From contig NZ_JACJVN010000009.1 in NCBI RefSeq assembly GCF_014212015.1, positions 21,867-85,866 of the forward strand: a DNA stretch of 64,000 nt, written 5' to 3'. The stretch comes from Cohnella lubricantis (GTDB lineage: Bacteria > Bacillota > Bacilli > Paenibacillales > Paenibacillaceae). The first letter of the stretch is position 1, and every line of letters starts with the position of its first letter. A model generated the notes under the pieces. That model ran no database searches and was not told the origin of the DNA. It saw only the letters and a program-made list of their open reading frames with translations. The translations under genes were made by a program, and so were the position numbers. Below are positions 1 through 8,557 of this stretch, one piece after another.

Positions 1-299
1 TGCTGACAATGGAGGAGCAGGCAGACCCGATGTTGGCAGCATCATGGGCCAAATCGATGGAGCCTGTCTTCCGCAAGAGTGTGGAGAATGGCGTCTATGC
101 CACTGGACACAACAGCTTCACGCAATCCCCGGACGGCGAAGAGGATTGGATCGTTTATCATGCGCTTCCGGCACCCGACGCGCCTTTGAGCCTGCGGGCA
201 ACGCGCATTCAGTCCTTCGGCTGGCATTCGGACGGAACGCCGGATTTCGGATCTCCATTCGGCGACGAGCAGGCTTTGGCAATTCCTTCGGGCGAATGA
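1..299 (+). CDS. GH43-family glycosidase, C-terminal end (5' end outside window)
   Basis: The reading frame is open from the left edge to the TGA at 297-299, so only about the last 99 residues are present. The stretch GHNSFTQSPDGEEDWIVYHA is typical of the last blades of the five-bladed beta-propeller of family 43 glycosidases (arabinofuranosidases and xylosidases), where the glycine-histidine-asparagine and the YHA turn lie near the active site. The catalytic acids would be upstream and cannot be checked. A strong terminator follows it, so it is the last gene of its transcript. It fits the hemicellulose theme of the GH2/transporter operon next door. Family call is fairly safe; the exact substrate is unknown. 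Confidence 0.8.
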   Translation, partial: LTMEEQADPMLAASWAKSMEPVFRKSVENGVYATGHNSFTQSPDGEEDWIVYHALPAPDAPLSLRATRIQSFGWHSDGTPDFGSPFGDEQALAIPSGE

Positions 300-393
300 C
301 GGGCGGAGTTTCTTTTCAATAAACACGGGGCTTTTGTCTCTATTAGTACAACAAATGTGTAACAAAACGATATAATTATACTTCTAATCCAAT

Positions 394-450
394 AGGGCGG
401 CATCGTATTTGAACTCAGATACGAAGGGCCGCCCTCTATTTTGTTCTTTT
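394..450 (+). terminator. Rho-independent terminator after the GH43 gene
   Basis: AGGGCGGC (394-401) pairs perfectly with GCCGCCCT (428-435); CGTAT/ATACG pair inside. A T-rich tail follows to about 450. It separates the GH43 transcript from the downstream transporter operon. The rest of the 300-729 gap holds the promoter and cre site of that operon and an untranslated leader of about 140 bases. Confidence 0.85.
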
Positions 451-547
451 GTTTTAAGGGATTTTCATGTCTTCGGTAGGAGGCGGGAGCTCGATCCGTT
501 GACTTCTTACGTTGCTGATGTCAAAAATTAATTACATGAAATATGAA

Positions 548-561
548 TGAAAGCGTTGACA
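548..561 (+). promoter_or_regulatory. cre site (CcpA operator) overlapping a -35 box
   Basis: TGAAAGCGTTGACA matches the degenerate cre consensus TGWNANCGNTNWCA at every defined position. Its last six bases are the -35 hexamer of the promoter below, so bound CcpA-HPr(Ser-P) should block RNA polymerase directly. This predicts glucose repression of the transporter/GH2 operon. Confidence 0.75.
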
Positions 562-584
562 CATATCAATACCGGCCTTATACT
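556..584 (+). promoter_or_regulatory. SigA promoter of the SBP-permease-GH2 operon
   Basis: TTGACA (556-561), a 17-base spacer, then TATACT (579-584): a near-consensus vegetative promoter. The start point would be near 591, giving a leader of about 140 bases before the start codon at 730. Confidence 0.85.
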
Positions 585-729
585 TTGGAATATGATACAG
601 AAAAATTGTATTGTATCGAAAATGTTATTTTAGAACAGAATTTCCAAGCGAAGGGGGAACGAAGGGGGCAGTTGCAGGCAACATTGAAGAAGAGTCATTT
701 TATCATTCATTTATCGTGGGAGGATAAAC

Positions 730-2481
730 ATGGGCAAAAATAAAAAGAAGTTCTTAAGCCTGTTAATGGTATCAACACTGGCAATCTCCATGGTAACCGC
801 TTGCAGCAATTCGAACAATGAGCCTGCGAGCTCCGCCTCCAGTTCCGCTTCTACGGACGGAACCGCTTCCCAAGCACCGGTTAATTCGACGGCATTCGAG
901 GATATCAGCGCAGATATCCGCGGCAACACCGCGCCGACGCAGGAGCAAATTGATCTCGTGAACAATTCGCTCAACGATACTTATCTCGCCGACATGTTCG
1001 ACACTAAACTCCCGACCGATTACTCGGCGTACCCATACAAGAAGGACGTCACCTTGGACGTCTGGGTTCCGGCGACCTCCGACGTTCCGGACTGGAATAA
1101 GCATATCGTTCAACAGCAAGTTCAGAAGCTGACCGGAATTAAGGTTAACTTCATCTCGCCTCCGGTAGGACAGGAAGCAGATAACTTCACGCTGATGATC
1201 TCTTCCGGCAATCTGCCCGACATCATCATGGATCCGGGCCGGTATCCGGGAGGCGTCGCCGCAGGCGTCACCGACGGCGCTTACCAGGACCTGACGGACT
1301 TGATGGAGAAGTATGCGCCGAACTATTCCGCATGGCGGAATTCGGAAGAGATGAGAAGAAAGACGACGATCACCGACGACGGCAAGCTGCTGGGCTTCTA
1401 CGGGCTCGCTCCGTATTCGGAGTGGATGTGGTTCGGCATGCTGATCAAGCAGGAAGCGCTTGATAAGACCGGCATGGAGATTCCGACGACCGTTGAAGAA
1501 TGGCATCAGTTCCTGCTGAAGGCGAAGGAAGTCGGCTACAGCGAGCCATTGAACTACGGTTCGACATATGGCCAGATCTTCACTGGCATTATCAACGGCG
1601 CCTTCGGCGTATGGGATTGGACGTTCCAGGACGCGAATGGCAAGGTTCAATGGGGCCCTGCTCAGCCGCAAGCCAAGGATTACCTGGCAACGATGGCACA
1701 ATGGAACAAGGAAGGCCTGCTCAATAAAGACTGGGCAACTGCCGACTTCAACCAGCGCATGGCAGAAGCAGTATCCGACAAGACCGCGGTTATGATGGAC
1801 TCCCCGGATACGATGTGGAGTTATTGGAAGCAGCAGAACAATATCGACTTCGTTGGCGCGCTGAACCCGGTTCTGAACGAAGGGGACAAAGCGCAGACGA
1901 CCTACAAGAACTGGATGGTAACCGGCATGAACGCCGCAGTTACTACTCAAGCCGATGATGTAGAAGCAGCTATGCGCTTCCTGGACTTCAGCTACACCAA
2001 GAAAGGCTGGGAGCTGTTGAACTACGGTCTCTACGGCAACTATCACCTGGTAGACGAGAACGGCAAGCCGTACTTCCAAGCCGACAGCTACATCTATAAG
2101 GATCCGGACGGCGCTCCGGTGGCGTCGACGCTCCTGAAGTACCGGAACCACAACTGGCCGGATATCCGCGACGAGCATAACGCCAACCCGAATATCGTGG
2201 CGGAAGGAAGCTATTCCGGCGATATCCGGAAGTACTGGACGGAGAATATGGATACGAGCGTGGCTATGCCTCCGATTACGTTCACGCAGGACGAAGCTTC
2301 AAGAGAGGCTGAGCTTGGCAGTCAGCTGTCGACGCTTCGAGGCGAATACTTCGCGAAGATCATTATGGGTCAATTGCCGGTAGACGCTTATGACAAGTTC
2401 CTCCAAGAAGCGAAGAACATGGGGCTGGATGAATTCCTGAGCCTTCATCAGGCGGCATTGGATCGTTATAACCAAAGATAA
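730..2481 (+). CDS. ABC transporter extracellular solute-binding lipoprotein (LplA/YtcQ-like)
   Basis: A 583-residue secreted lipoprotein that should capture an oligosaccharide outside the cell and hand it to the two permeases encoded next. The N-terminus has a basic stretch (GKNKKK), a hydrophobic segment and a lipobox VTAC, so the mature protein starts at Cys25 and is lipid-anchored. A Ser/Ala/Glu-rich linker follows. The length is typical of the large binding proteins of Paenibacillaceae (LplA type), longer than maltose-type proteins. The start is fixed by GGGAGGA eight to ten bases upstream. No ATPase gene lies in the operon; such importers normally share an MsmX-type ATPase encoded elsewhere. 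The GH2 gene downstream suggests a galactoside, glucuronide or related oligosaccharide, but the ligand is not visible from sequence. Confidence 0.9.
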   Translation: MGKNKKKFLSLLMVSTLAISMVTACSNSNNEPASSASSSASTDGTASQAPVNSTAFEDISADIRGNTAPTQEQIDLVNNSLNDTYLADMFDTKLPTDYSAYPYKKDVTLDVWVPATSDVPDWNKHIVQQQVQKLTGIKVNFISPPVGQEADNFTLMISSGNLPDIIMDPGRYPGGVAAGVTDGAYQDLTDLMEKYAPNYSAWRNSEEMRRKTTITDDGKLLGFYGLAPYSEWMWFGMLIKQEALDKTGMEIPTTVEEWHQFLLKAKEVGYSEPLNYGSTYGQIFTGIINGAFGVWDWTFQDANGKVQWGPAQPQAKDYLATMAQWNKEGLLNKDWATADFNQRMAEAVSDKTAVMMDSPDTMWSYWKQQNNIDFVGALNPVLNEGDKAQTTYKNWMVTGMNAAVTTQADDVEAAMRFLDFSYTKKGWELLNYGLYGNYHLVDENGKPYFQADSYIYKDPDGAPVASTLLKYRNHNWPDIRDEHNANPNIVAEGSYSGDIRKYWTENMDTSVAMPPITFTQDEASREAELGSQLSTLRGEYFAKIIMGQLPVDAYDKFLQEAKNMGLDEFLSLHQAALDRYNQR

Positions 2482-2508
2482 GCTCCTTACAAGCATGATA
2501 CATGGAGA

Positions 2509-2538
2509 GACGGGCATGATTGTAGCGTCATGCCCGTC
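2509..2538 (+). other. Intercistronic hairpin after the binding-protein gene
   Basis: GACGGGCATGA (2509-2519) and TCATGCCCGTC (2528-2538) form a perfect 11-bp stem with an 8-base loop. There is no T-run, so full termination is unlikely. Its place between binding protein and permease suggests it protects the 3' end of the abundant binding-protein message or causes partial read-through, giving more binding protein than permease. Confidence 0.75.
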
Positions 2539-2573
2539 GATCTCTATGTCCCATAGAATGAGGTGGTTGGAAC

Positions 2574-3497
2574 ATGGAGGCCCTGCGCAAGAGCGTCAGA
2601 ATGAAGAAGGATATCAAGAAGAACTGGTTTGTCTACCTGCTGGCCATCCCGGTGCTGGTCTGGTTTTTTGTCTTTTGTTACGGCCCTATGTGGGGCGTGC
2701 TCATCGCGTTCAAGGATTATAAGCCGCTGCTTGGATTCTCGGAGAGCCATTGGGTGGGCATGAAGCACTTCATGGATTTCTTCCAAGGGCCTTACTTCTG
2801 GAGAACCGTGAAGAACACGCTGATGCTGAACTTCTGGAGCATCGCGTTCGGCTTCACCGCTCCGATCCTCTTGGCGCTGCTGCTCAATGAGATCAAGGAC
2901 GGCAAGTTTAAGAAGACCGTGCAGACCATTACGTATATGCCTCACTTTATCTCGCTGGTTGTCGTATGCGGCATGATTCATATTTTCACAGCGGATGAAG
3001 GGGTAGTTACGCAAGTATTGCAATTCATTACGGGCAAGGACTACACTTCGCTTCTTGGTTACTCCGACTTCTTCCGGCCGATCTATACGTTCTCCGGCAT
3101 TTGGCAGAATGTCGGCTGGGAATGCATTATCTATCTGGCTGCGATGAGTTCCATTGATTCTTCTCTCTATGAAGCGGCTGAGATGGACGGCATCGGAAGA
3201 ATTCAGAAGATGTGGCACATTACGCTGCCTTCGATCAGGCCGGTCATCATCATTCTGTTTATCTTCGCGGTCGGCGGCCTCATGGCTCACGGCTACGAGA
3301 AGATTATTCTGCTCTATAATCCTTTAACCTACGACACATCGGATATCGTCGCATCTTACGTGTACCGAAGAGGCTTGAGAGAAGCGAGTCTGAGCTATTC
3401 CACGGCTGTCGGCTTGTTCAGCTCCGTCGTCAACTTCGTCCTGCTATGGGTGACGAACCGGATAGCGAGACGCACCTCTGAAGTCAGTCTGTGGTAG
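2574..3497 (+). CDS. ABC sugar transporter permease (LplB/YteP-like)
   Basis: A 307-residue integral membrane protein with about six hydrophobic helices, the first at residues 20-40 (WFVYLLAIPVLVWFFVF). The cytoplasmic EAA loop that docks on the ATPase is clear: YEAAEMDGIGRIQKMWHITLP, with the conserved glycine, near residues 202-222. AGGTGG lies about nine bases before the ATG. The gene is second in the operon, 92 bases after the binding protein, with the hairpin at 2509-2538 between them. It pairs with the next permease to make the heterodimeric channel. Assignment to the family is strong; substrate is inferred only from neighbours. Confidence 0.92.
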   Translation: MEALRKSVRMKKDIKKNWFVYLLAIPVLVWFFVFCYGPMWGVLIAFKDYKPLLGFSESHWVGMKHFMDFFQGPYFWRTVKNTLMLNFWSIAFGFTAPILLALLLNEIKDGKFKKTVQTITYMPHFISLVVVCGMIHIFTADEGVVTQVLQFITGKDYTSLLGYSDFFRPIYTFSGIWQNVGWECIIYLAAMSSIDSSLYEAAEMDGIGRIQKMWHITLPSIRPVIIILFIFAVGGLMAHGYEKIILLYNPLTYDTSDIVASYVYRRGLREASLSYSTAVGLFSSVVNFVLLWVTNRIARRTSEVSLW

Positions 3498-3517
3498 GAA
3501 GGAGGAGCTCATAACCG

Positions 3518-4420
3518 ATGAGATTACGCACATCTATTCGCAACCGGGCGTTCGACGTCACGATCTATGCGATATTGACATTGCTGACGCTTATTTGCCT
3601 TTATCCAATCTTGCATATTCTGCTTGCTTCTCTCAGCGATCCGGTCCGATTGGTCGCTCATAACGGCATTCTGTATAAAACGCTGGGCTTCACCGTTAAC
3701 GGCTACAAGCTCGTCTTCCGAGACAACAGCCTTCTGGTCGGGTACTGGAATACGATTGTCTATGTTGGATTAGGTACGTTAGTCAACATGATCATGACGA
3801 TCTTGGGGGCATTCGTCCTCTCCCGCCGGGAGCTGTATTTCAAGAATCATATTATGGTCGTGATCACGATCACGATGTTCTTCGGAGGCGGCCTGATTCC
3901 TTGGTTCCTGCTCATGAAGGATATCGGCATGTACAACAATCTGTGGGCAATGATTCTTCCGGTCGCGTTGAACACGTGGAATATGATCATTCTGAGAACC
4001 GGGTTCCAATCGATTCCTTACGAATTGGAAGAGGCTGCGACGATTGACGGCGCAAGTCACTTGCGGATATTGCTGAATGTCATTCTTCCTCTGTCCAAAG
4101 CGACGCTGGCCGTTATCTTCCTCTACTATCTGGTCGGCAACTGGAACTCTTGGTTCAACGCAATGGTTCTGCTGCAGGATCGGGACAAGTTCCCGCTGCA
4201 GCTGCTGCTGAAGGAGATTCTGGTGGCGAACGACACTTCTGCCAGTACGATGGGCAGCGCGGGCGGCGTCGTCATCGACAGCGCCGGCAGCGCGACCGCT
4301 TACCGGGAATTGGTGAAATATTGCACCATTGTCGTGTCGACGCTGCCGATCTTGTTGGTCTATCCCTTCCTGCAGAAGTATTTCGTCAAAGGCGTATATG
4401 TAGGTTCGATTAAAGGCTAA
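3518..4420 (+). CDS. ABC sugar transporter permease (LplC/YtcP-like, CUT1 family)
   Basis: A 300-residue membrane protein, the second channel subunit. The first helix is at about residues 12-36, and the EAA loop reads ELEEAATIDGASHLRILLNVILP near residues 170-190, as in the MalG/LplC side of the dimer. The stretch SAGGVVIDSAGSATA near residue 250 is a loop found in LplC-type permeases. It starts 20 bases after the first permease behind GGAAGGAGG and is followed 28 bases later by the GH2 gene, so all four genes should form one transcript. Confidence 0.92.
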   Translation: MRLRTSIRNRAFDVTIYAILTLLTLICLYPILHILLASLSDPVRLVAHNGILYKTLGFTVNGYKLVFRDNSLLVGYWNTIVYVGLGTLVNMIMTILGAFVLSRRELYFKNHIMVVITITMFFGGGLIPWFLLMKDIGMYNNLWAMILPVALNTWNMIILRTGFQSIPYELEEAATIDGASHLRILLNVILPLSKATLAVIFLYYLVGNWNSWFNAMVLLQDRDKFPLQLLLKEILVANDTSASTMGSAGGVVIDSAGSATAYRELVKYCTIVVSTLPILLVYPFLQKYFVKGVYVGSIKG

Positions 4421-4448
4421 TTGGCGTGACGGCGAGGAGCGAATAAAG

Positions 4449-6239
4449 TTGATGATGGAACTAGACAGCAAACCTGTACTGCGTTCAGAATATCCCAGAC
4501 CTCAGTTTCACCGTCAGGATTGGTTGAGCCTGAACGGCGAATGGGAATTTACTTATGACGATGCGGCGAATGGGGAAGATGAACGGTGGTATCTAGCAGA
4601 TGCATCCGCTCCTTTCACGCGTACCATCGAGGTGCCTTTTACGTTTCAAAGCAAGCTTAGCGGCATTGACGACCCGGCTTTTCACGATGTGGTGTGGTAT
4701 CGCCGATCGTTCGAGATTCCGGAGCCATGGCAAGGCAAGCGGATTGTGCTTCGCTTCGGCGCGGTCGATTACTTGGCGAAGGTGTGGGTGAACGGACAGC
4801 TGGTCGCCGTGCATGAAGGCGGACATACGCCGTTCCACGCGGATATTACTTCCGCGCTCGCCCAAGGAAGCAATACCGTCGTCCTGCGGGCGGAGGACTT
4901 CAGCCGTGACATCACGTTGCCGAGAGGCAAGCAGTATTGGCTCGAGAATTCGGCCAGCATCTTCTATACGCGTACGACCGGTATCTGGCAGAGCGTCTGG
5001 CTGGAGCCTGTAGCCCCGGTGCATCTGAGCAAGATCAAGCTGACGCCTGACATCGACCGCAATGAGATCCGGGTTCGGGCTTTCTTGGACGGACTCAAGG
5101 ATTCGGCTTCGGGGGTGGGCGAGCTTCAGCTGCAGGTGTCGGTGACGTTCGAGGGCAGGCCGGTTGCGGAAGATCGGTTGACGGTCCGGCATCCGGAAGA
5201 GAGGCGGACGATCGGGCTGCACGACTTTGCCGACCATGGACTGGGCCGGCTGTGGAGTCCGGAGCATCCGAACCTGTACGACATTCGGTTCCGTCTTCTT
5301 CGAGACGGGGAGGTTCTCGATGAGGTCTCGAGCTACTTCGGGATGCGGAAGATCTCGATTGAGAACGGGAAGTTCTGCTTGAATAACCGTCCTTACTTCC
5401 AGCGGCTGGCACTGGATCAGGGCTACTTCCCTGAAGGCGTGCTGACGGCTCCTTCGGACGAAGCGCTTAAGCGGGATGTCGAGCTCGCGAAGGAGATGGG
5501 CTTCAACGGCGTCCGCAAGCACCAGAAGACGGAGGACCCTCGGTTCCTGTATTGGTGCGACCGCATCGGCTTGCTGTTATGGAGCGAAGCGGCGAATGCG
5601 TACGACTACTCGGAGGAGTATGTGCGCCGGTACACCAAGGAGTGGCAGGAGATTATCGAACGCGACTACAACCATCCTTGTATCGTTGCCTGGGTTCCGC
5701 TGAATGAGAGCTGGGGCATCCCGAACGTCCAGATCGATAAGCGCCAGCAGCAGCATGGTTTGGCCATGTATCATCTGACGAAGTCTCTCGACGATACGCG
5801 GCCTGTCATCTATAACGACGGATGGGAGCATATGACTACCGATCTGGTGACGATTCACGATTACGAGAGCCGTCAAGAGGTGCTGGAGAACCGGTATGCG
5901 ACGACGGAATCCGCCGTGAACGCGATGCCGGCCAATCGCAATATCTTCGTCGGCGGCGCATCCTATCAGGGACAGCCGATTCTCGTATCGGAGTTCGGCG
6001 GCATTGCCTTCAAGAAGAGCGATTGGGAAGGCTGGGGTTACTCCGGCGCGGAGAACGAGGAGGACTTCTTGGGCAAGCTGAAGGCGGTGGTCGATCCGAT
6101 GCTCACGTCGCCGGTTATCCAAGGCTATTGCTACACGCAATTGACGGACGTCGAGCAGGAGATCAACGGCTTGCTCACGTACGACCGGCAGCCGAAGGCG
6201 CCGCTTGAGGAGATCCGCCGGATTATGACGGGGAGATAG
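4449..6239 (+). CDS. Glycoside hydrolase family 2 (beta-galactosidase/beta-glucuronidase type)
   Basis: A 596-residue intracellular hydrolase with the GH2 layout: sugar-binding jelly-roll (about residues 10-190, WLSLNGEWEF and RRSFEIP), immunoglobulin-like domain (about 195-300) and TIM barrel. The acid/base glutamate is Glu420 in VPLNESWG and the nucleophile is Glu515 in LVSEFGG. There is no signal peptide, so it should cut the oligosaccharide imported by the preceding transporter. TTG at 4449 is chosen because GAGGAG lies nine bases before it; ATG codons at 4452 and 4455 are alternatives. GH2 members cleave beta-galactosides, beta-glucuronides, beta-mannosides or arabinosides, and the sequence alone does not decide which. 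Confidence 0.88.
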   Translation: MMMELDSKPVLRSEYPRPQFHRQDWLSLNGEWEFTYDDAANGEDERWYLADASAPFTRTIEVPFTFQSKLSGIDDPAFHDVVWYRRSFEIPEPWQGKRIVLRFGAVDYLAKVWVNGQLVAVHEGGHTPFHADITSALAQGSNTVVLRAEDFSRDITLPRGKQYWLENSASIFYTRTTGIWQSVWLEPVAPVHLSKIKLTPDIDRNEIRVRAFLDGLKDSASGVGELQLQVSVTFEGRPVAEDRLTVRHPEERRTIGLHDFADHGLGRLWSPEHPNLYDIRFRLLRDGEVLDEVSSYFGMRKISIENGKFCLNNRPYFQRLALDQGYFPEGVLTAPSDEALKRDVELAKEMGFNGVRKHQKTEDPRFLYWCDRIGLLLWSEAANAYDYSEEYVRRYTKEWQEIIERDYNHPCIVAWVPLNESWGIPNVQIDKRQQQHGLAMYHLTKSLDDTRPVIYNDGWEHMTTDLVTIHDYESRQEVLENRYATTESAVNAMPANRNIFVGGASYQGQPILVSEFGGIAFKKSDWEGWGYSGAENEEDFLGKLKAVVDPMLTSPVIQGYCYTQLTDVEQEINGLLTYDRQPKAPLEEIRRIMTGR

Positions 6240-6337
6240 CGTCCAGGTTGGCAGACAGGTGCGTCTGCTGCTCCTGCCGCTAGTTGGCGGTCTGGCCCAA
6301 GGATGCGCTTCGGATCCAGAATCGTTATAATATGGAG

Positions 6338-6362
6338 TAGCCGTCGGCAAATTCGGCGGCTA
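6338..6362 (+). terminator. Possible weak terminator after the GH2 operon
   Basis: TAGCCGTCG (6338-6346) pairs with CGGCGGCTA (6354-6362), nine base pairs with one G-T. The tail is only TTCTATATA. A TATAAT at 6326-6331 just upstream could be the -10 of the DinB gene (no clear -35), in which case this hairpin would lie in that leader instead. Confidence 0.35.
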
Positions 6363-6392
6363 TTCTATATAGGCCGAAGGAGTAATCGTGAG

Positions 6393-6851
6393 ATGACGAA
6401 CGTCAATGAATTCATGCGAAGTTGGCTCAGCCACCGCAAAGTACTGCATCAGATGCTGGAAGAAGTCTCAACCGAGCAGCTGTCGCTCCGGCCATGGGAG
6501 AAGGCGATGTCCGTCTCGGAGCTGGCGCAGCATATCGCCGGAGCGATGGGCATGTTCGCCGAGACAGTGAAGAATGGCGCCTTCACGCCGGGAGCGCCTG
6601 CGAAGGAGATCGCGACGGCAGACGAGCTGCGAGCCATCGTATCCGCGGAGACGGAGAAGGCGGAAGCGACGCTGCGGTCGCTGACGGAAGAGCAGCTTAG
6701 CCGGTCGGTCGACTTCTTCGGCCGTTCGGTGCCGGGTCATACGCTGCTTCAAGAAGCGAAGGATCATGAGATTCATCACAAGGGCCAGCTGTTTGTCTAC
6801 CTGCGCCAGGCGGGTATTGAGAAGCTGCCGTTCTTCGTGAACCACGGGTAA
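6393..6851 (+). CDS. DinB/YfiT-like four-helix bundle protein
   Basis: A 152-residue protein of the DinB superfamily, small metal-binding helical bundles that include thiol transferases; the physiological role of most members is unknown. The expected three metal histidines can be picked out: one in ELAQHIAG near residue 50 and two in the C-terminal motif DHEIHHKGQ near residues 130-134. ATG 6393 is preferred because GAAGGAG lies ten bases upstream; a longer reading from 6303 has no ribosome binding site. It stands alone between the GH2 operon and a strong terminator. Confidence 0.82.
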   Translation: MTNVNEFMRSWLSHRKVLHQMLEEVSTEQLSLRPWEKAMSVSELAQHIAGAMGMFAETVKNGAFTPGAPAKEIATADELRAIVSAETEKAEATLRSLTEEQLSRSVDFFGRSVPGHTLLQEAKDHEIHHKGQLFVYLRQAGIEKLPFFVNHG

Positions 6852-6877
6852 GACGTTATAATCTGCGCGCGAATGTG

Positions 6878-6906
6878 GCCAGTCGGATTGCCGGCTGGCT
6901 TTTTCA
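6878..6906 (+). terminator. Rho-independent terminator after the DinB gene
   Basis: GCCAGTCGG (6878-6886) pairs with CCGGCTGGC (6891-6899) around an ATTG loop, followed by TTTTTC. Confidence 0.9.
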
Positions 6907-6994
6907 CATGCTTTTTGATAGAAAATATTGGATTGTTCAAGGCGTTGTTTACTATAATTAACTTATGAGATTCGTAGAGTACGGGAGGGGTACG

Positions 6995-8485
6995 ATGAGG
7001 GAGATGTGGAAGATGAGGAAGTATGCGATGGTCTTAATGGCGCTGGCTCTAACGATAATCTTGACGCCCGATACGGTAACCGCTGCTTCAGCCGCTGTTC
7101 CCGGTTCGCCGATGGGCGTGACGGCGGCGGCAGGCGATGGCCAAGCAACGGTAAGCTTCTCGCCCCCGGCCAGCGACGGCGGCAGCGCCATTACAGGCTA
7201 CATCGTAACGGCGAGTCCCGGAGGTGCCGCCGCGACAGGAACGGCCAGTCCGATCACGGTGAACGGCCTCACGAACGGCACCGATTACACGTTCACGGTC
7301 GCTGCCGTGAACGCTGCCGGGACCGGGGCAGCTTCGATGGCGTCCAACAGCGTTAAGCCGTTTGCCGTTCCGCCTTCGATCGATGATTCGTTCATCAACA
7401 TGGGCGGCATTCTCGTATACCCGGACTCGATCGACCCCGAGAAGCCGTCGATCACGATGGAAGTGAAGCCCGCTCAAGGCGTTGCCTACGTCAGCATACC
7501 GGCTGACATCTTGCAGAGCTACGCTGAACGCAATGCGGACTTCTTCATGGAGATCAGAGCCCCTTACGGCAGCTATCGATTGCCGGCTCGATTGCCATCG
7601 CTGATCCCCGGTTTATCGGAGCTGCTGAAGGCTCAGAGCTTAAGCATGGAGGACATCCGATTCCGAATCACCTTGACGGATAAATCAAGCTATCCCTCCA
7701 TCCAATCGGCATTGACGGAAGGATTGCCGAATGCTCAACCGATTGGCCCGGCCGTTGACTTCGGCATCGAGATCGTCCGGATCGAGACCGGACAAGTGAT
7801 CGGCCATGTCGATACGTTCAAGGAACCGGTCATAAGGCTTATTCCGCTGCCTAGCGACTTGACCGCTATGCCGGAACGCTGGGGCGTATTCCGTTACGAT
7901 GAAGCGAATCAGCGGTTCGACTTCGTGCCTGCGCGCGCCATACAGATCGACGGCTTCTGGCACGCGCTCATCAACTCGAACACGAACAGCGTCTATGTCG
8001 CGGCGGATAACGCCGTGAGCTTCTCCGATGTGCCTAGCTCGCATTGGGCATACTCGGCTATCGACTTAGCCGCATCGAAGGGGCTCGTCGCGGGTGTAGG
8101 CGGCGGCCGGTTCGCGCCGAGCCAGCCGGTCACCGGGGCGGAATTCGCTGCGATGCTGAAGCGGGCGATCGGGGTTGAGGTGCTAATCGGCAACGGGGCT
8201 GCATCCGATCAGCCGCTGACGCGCGAGGAGATGGCGAGTATGCTGGCAGCCGCCGTTCGATCGGTGCAGCCGCAGACAGCCCCTGCTTCGGTATCATTGG
8301 ACGCATACAAGGATATCGCAGCCGTCAGCTTGGACCATCTGGCAGACATCCAGCTCATGATCGAGCTTGGCATCATGACCGGTTCAAGCGCGGATACGTT
8401 TGACCCGAAGGGTGTGACGACTCGCGCGCAAGCGGCCATCGTATTCGTTCGCACGCTGCAAGCGTTGGAGTTGATCGATGGTTGA
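6995..8485 (+). CDS. Secreted FN3/SLH-domain cell-surface protein
   Basis: A 496-residue exported protein with a signal peptide (MRKYAMVLMALALTIILT, ending near AASA). Residues about 38-120 form one fibronectin type III domain (PGSPMGVTAAAGDGQATVSF onward). A middle module (about 130-330) resembles the one before the SLH repeats of the chitinase at 15238. Three S-layer homology repeats follow from about residue 340 (FSDVPSSHWAYSAIDLAASK, then two weaker repeats), which bind pyruvylated secondary wall polymer. ATG 6995 has GGGAGGGG five bases before it; an ATG at 6965 lacks this. A TATAAT at 6953-6958 may be the -10. No catalytic domain is visible, so it is probably structural or adhesive. Confidence 0.85.
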   Translation: MREMWKMRKYAMVLMALALTIILTPDTVTAASAAVPGSPMGVTAAAGDGQATVSFSPPASDGGSAITGYIVTASPGGAAATGTASPITVNGLTNGTDYTFTVAAVNAAGTGAASMASNSVKPFAVPPSIDDSFINMGGILVYPDSIDPEKPSITMEVKPAQGVAYVSIPADILQSYAERNADFFMEIRAPYGSYRLPARLPSLIPGLSELLKAQSLSMEDIRFRITLTDKSSYPSIQSALTEGLPNAQPIGPAVDFGIEIVRIETGQVIGHVDTFKEPVIRLIPLPSDLTAMPERWGVFRYDEANQRFDFVPARAIQIDGFWHALINSNTNSVYVAADNAVSFSDVPSSHWAYSAIDLAASKGLVAGVGGGRFAPSQPVTGAEFAAMLKRAIGVEVLIGNGAASDQPLTREEMASMLAAAVRSVQPQTAPASVSLDAYKDIAAVSLDHLADIQLMIELGIMTGSSADTFDPKGVTTRAQAAIVFVRTLQALELIDG

Positions 8486-8497
8486 GCCTTGAAATGC

Positions 8498-8535
8498 AAT
8501 GGCAGCGCAGTGATTTTTTTCACTGCGCTGCCATT
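8498..8535. terminator. Bidirectional terminator between convergent genes
   Basis: A perfect 16-bp stem (8498-8513 with 8520-8535) around a six-T loop. It lies between the SLH gene on the plus strand and the lactonase on the minus strand. Neither side has a long T-tail, but the stem is very strong. Confidence 0.75.
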
Positions 8536-8557
8536 CTTGATATACAACTATTCCTGA

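Noticed and set aside
543..743. Small plus-strand open frame (66 codons) over the promoter of the first importer
   Set aside because: It contains the -35, -10 and expected transcription start, so its own start codon would not be transcribed; no ribosome site.
772..2178. 468-codon open frame antisense to the first binding protein
   Set aside because: Produced by the codon bias of the sense gene; translation is Arg/Val-rich without motifs, and there is no ribosome site.
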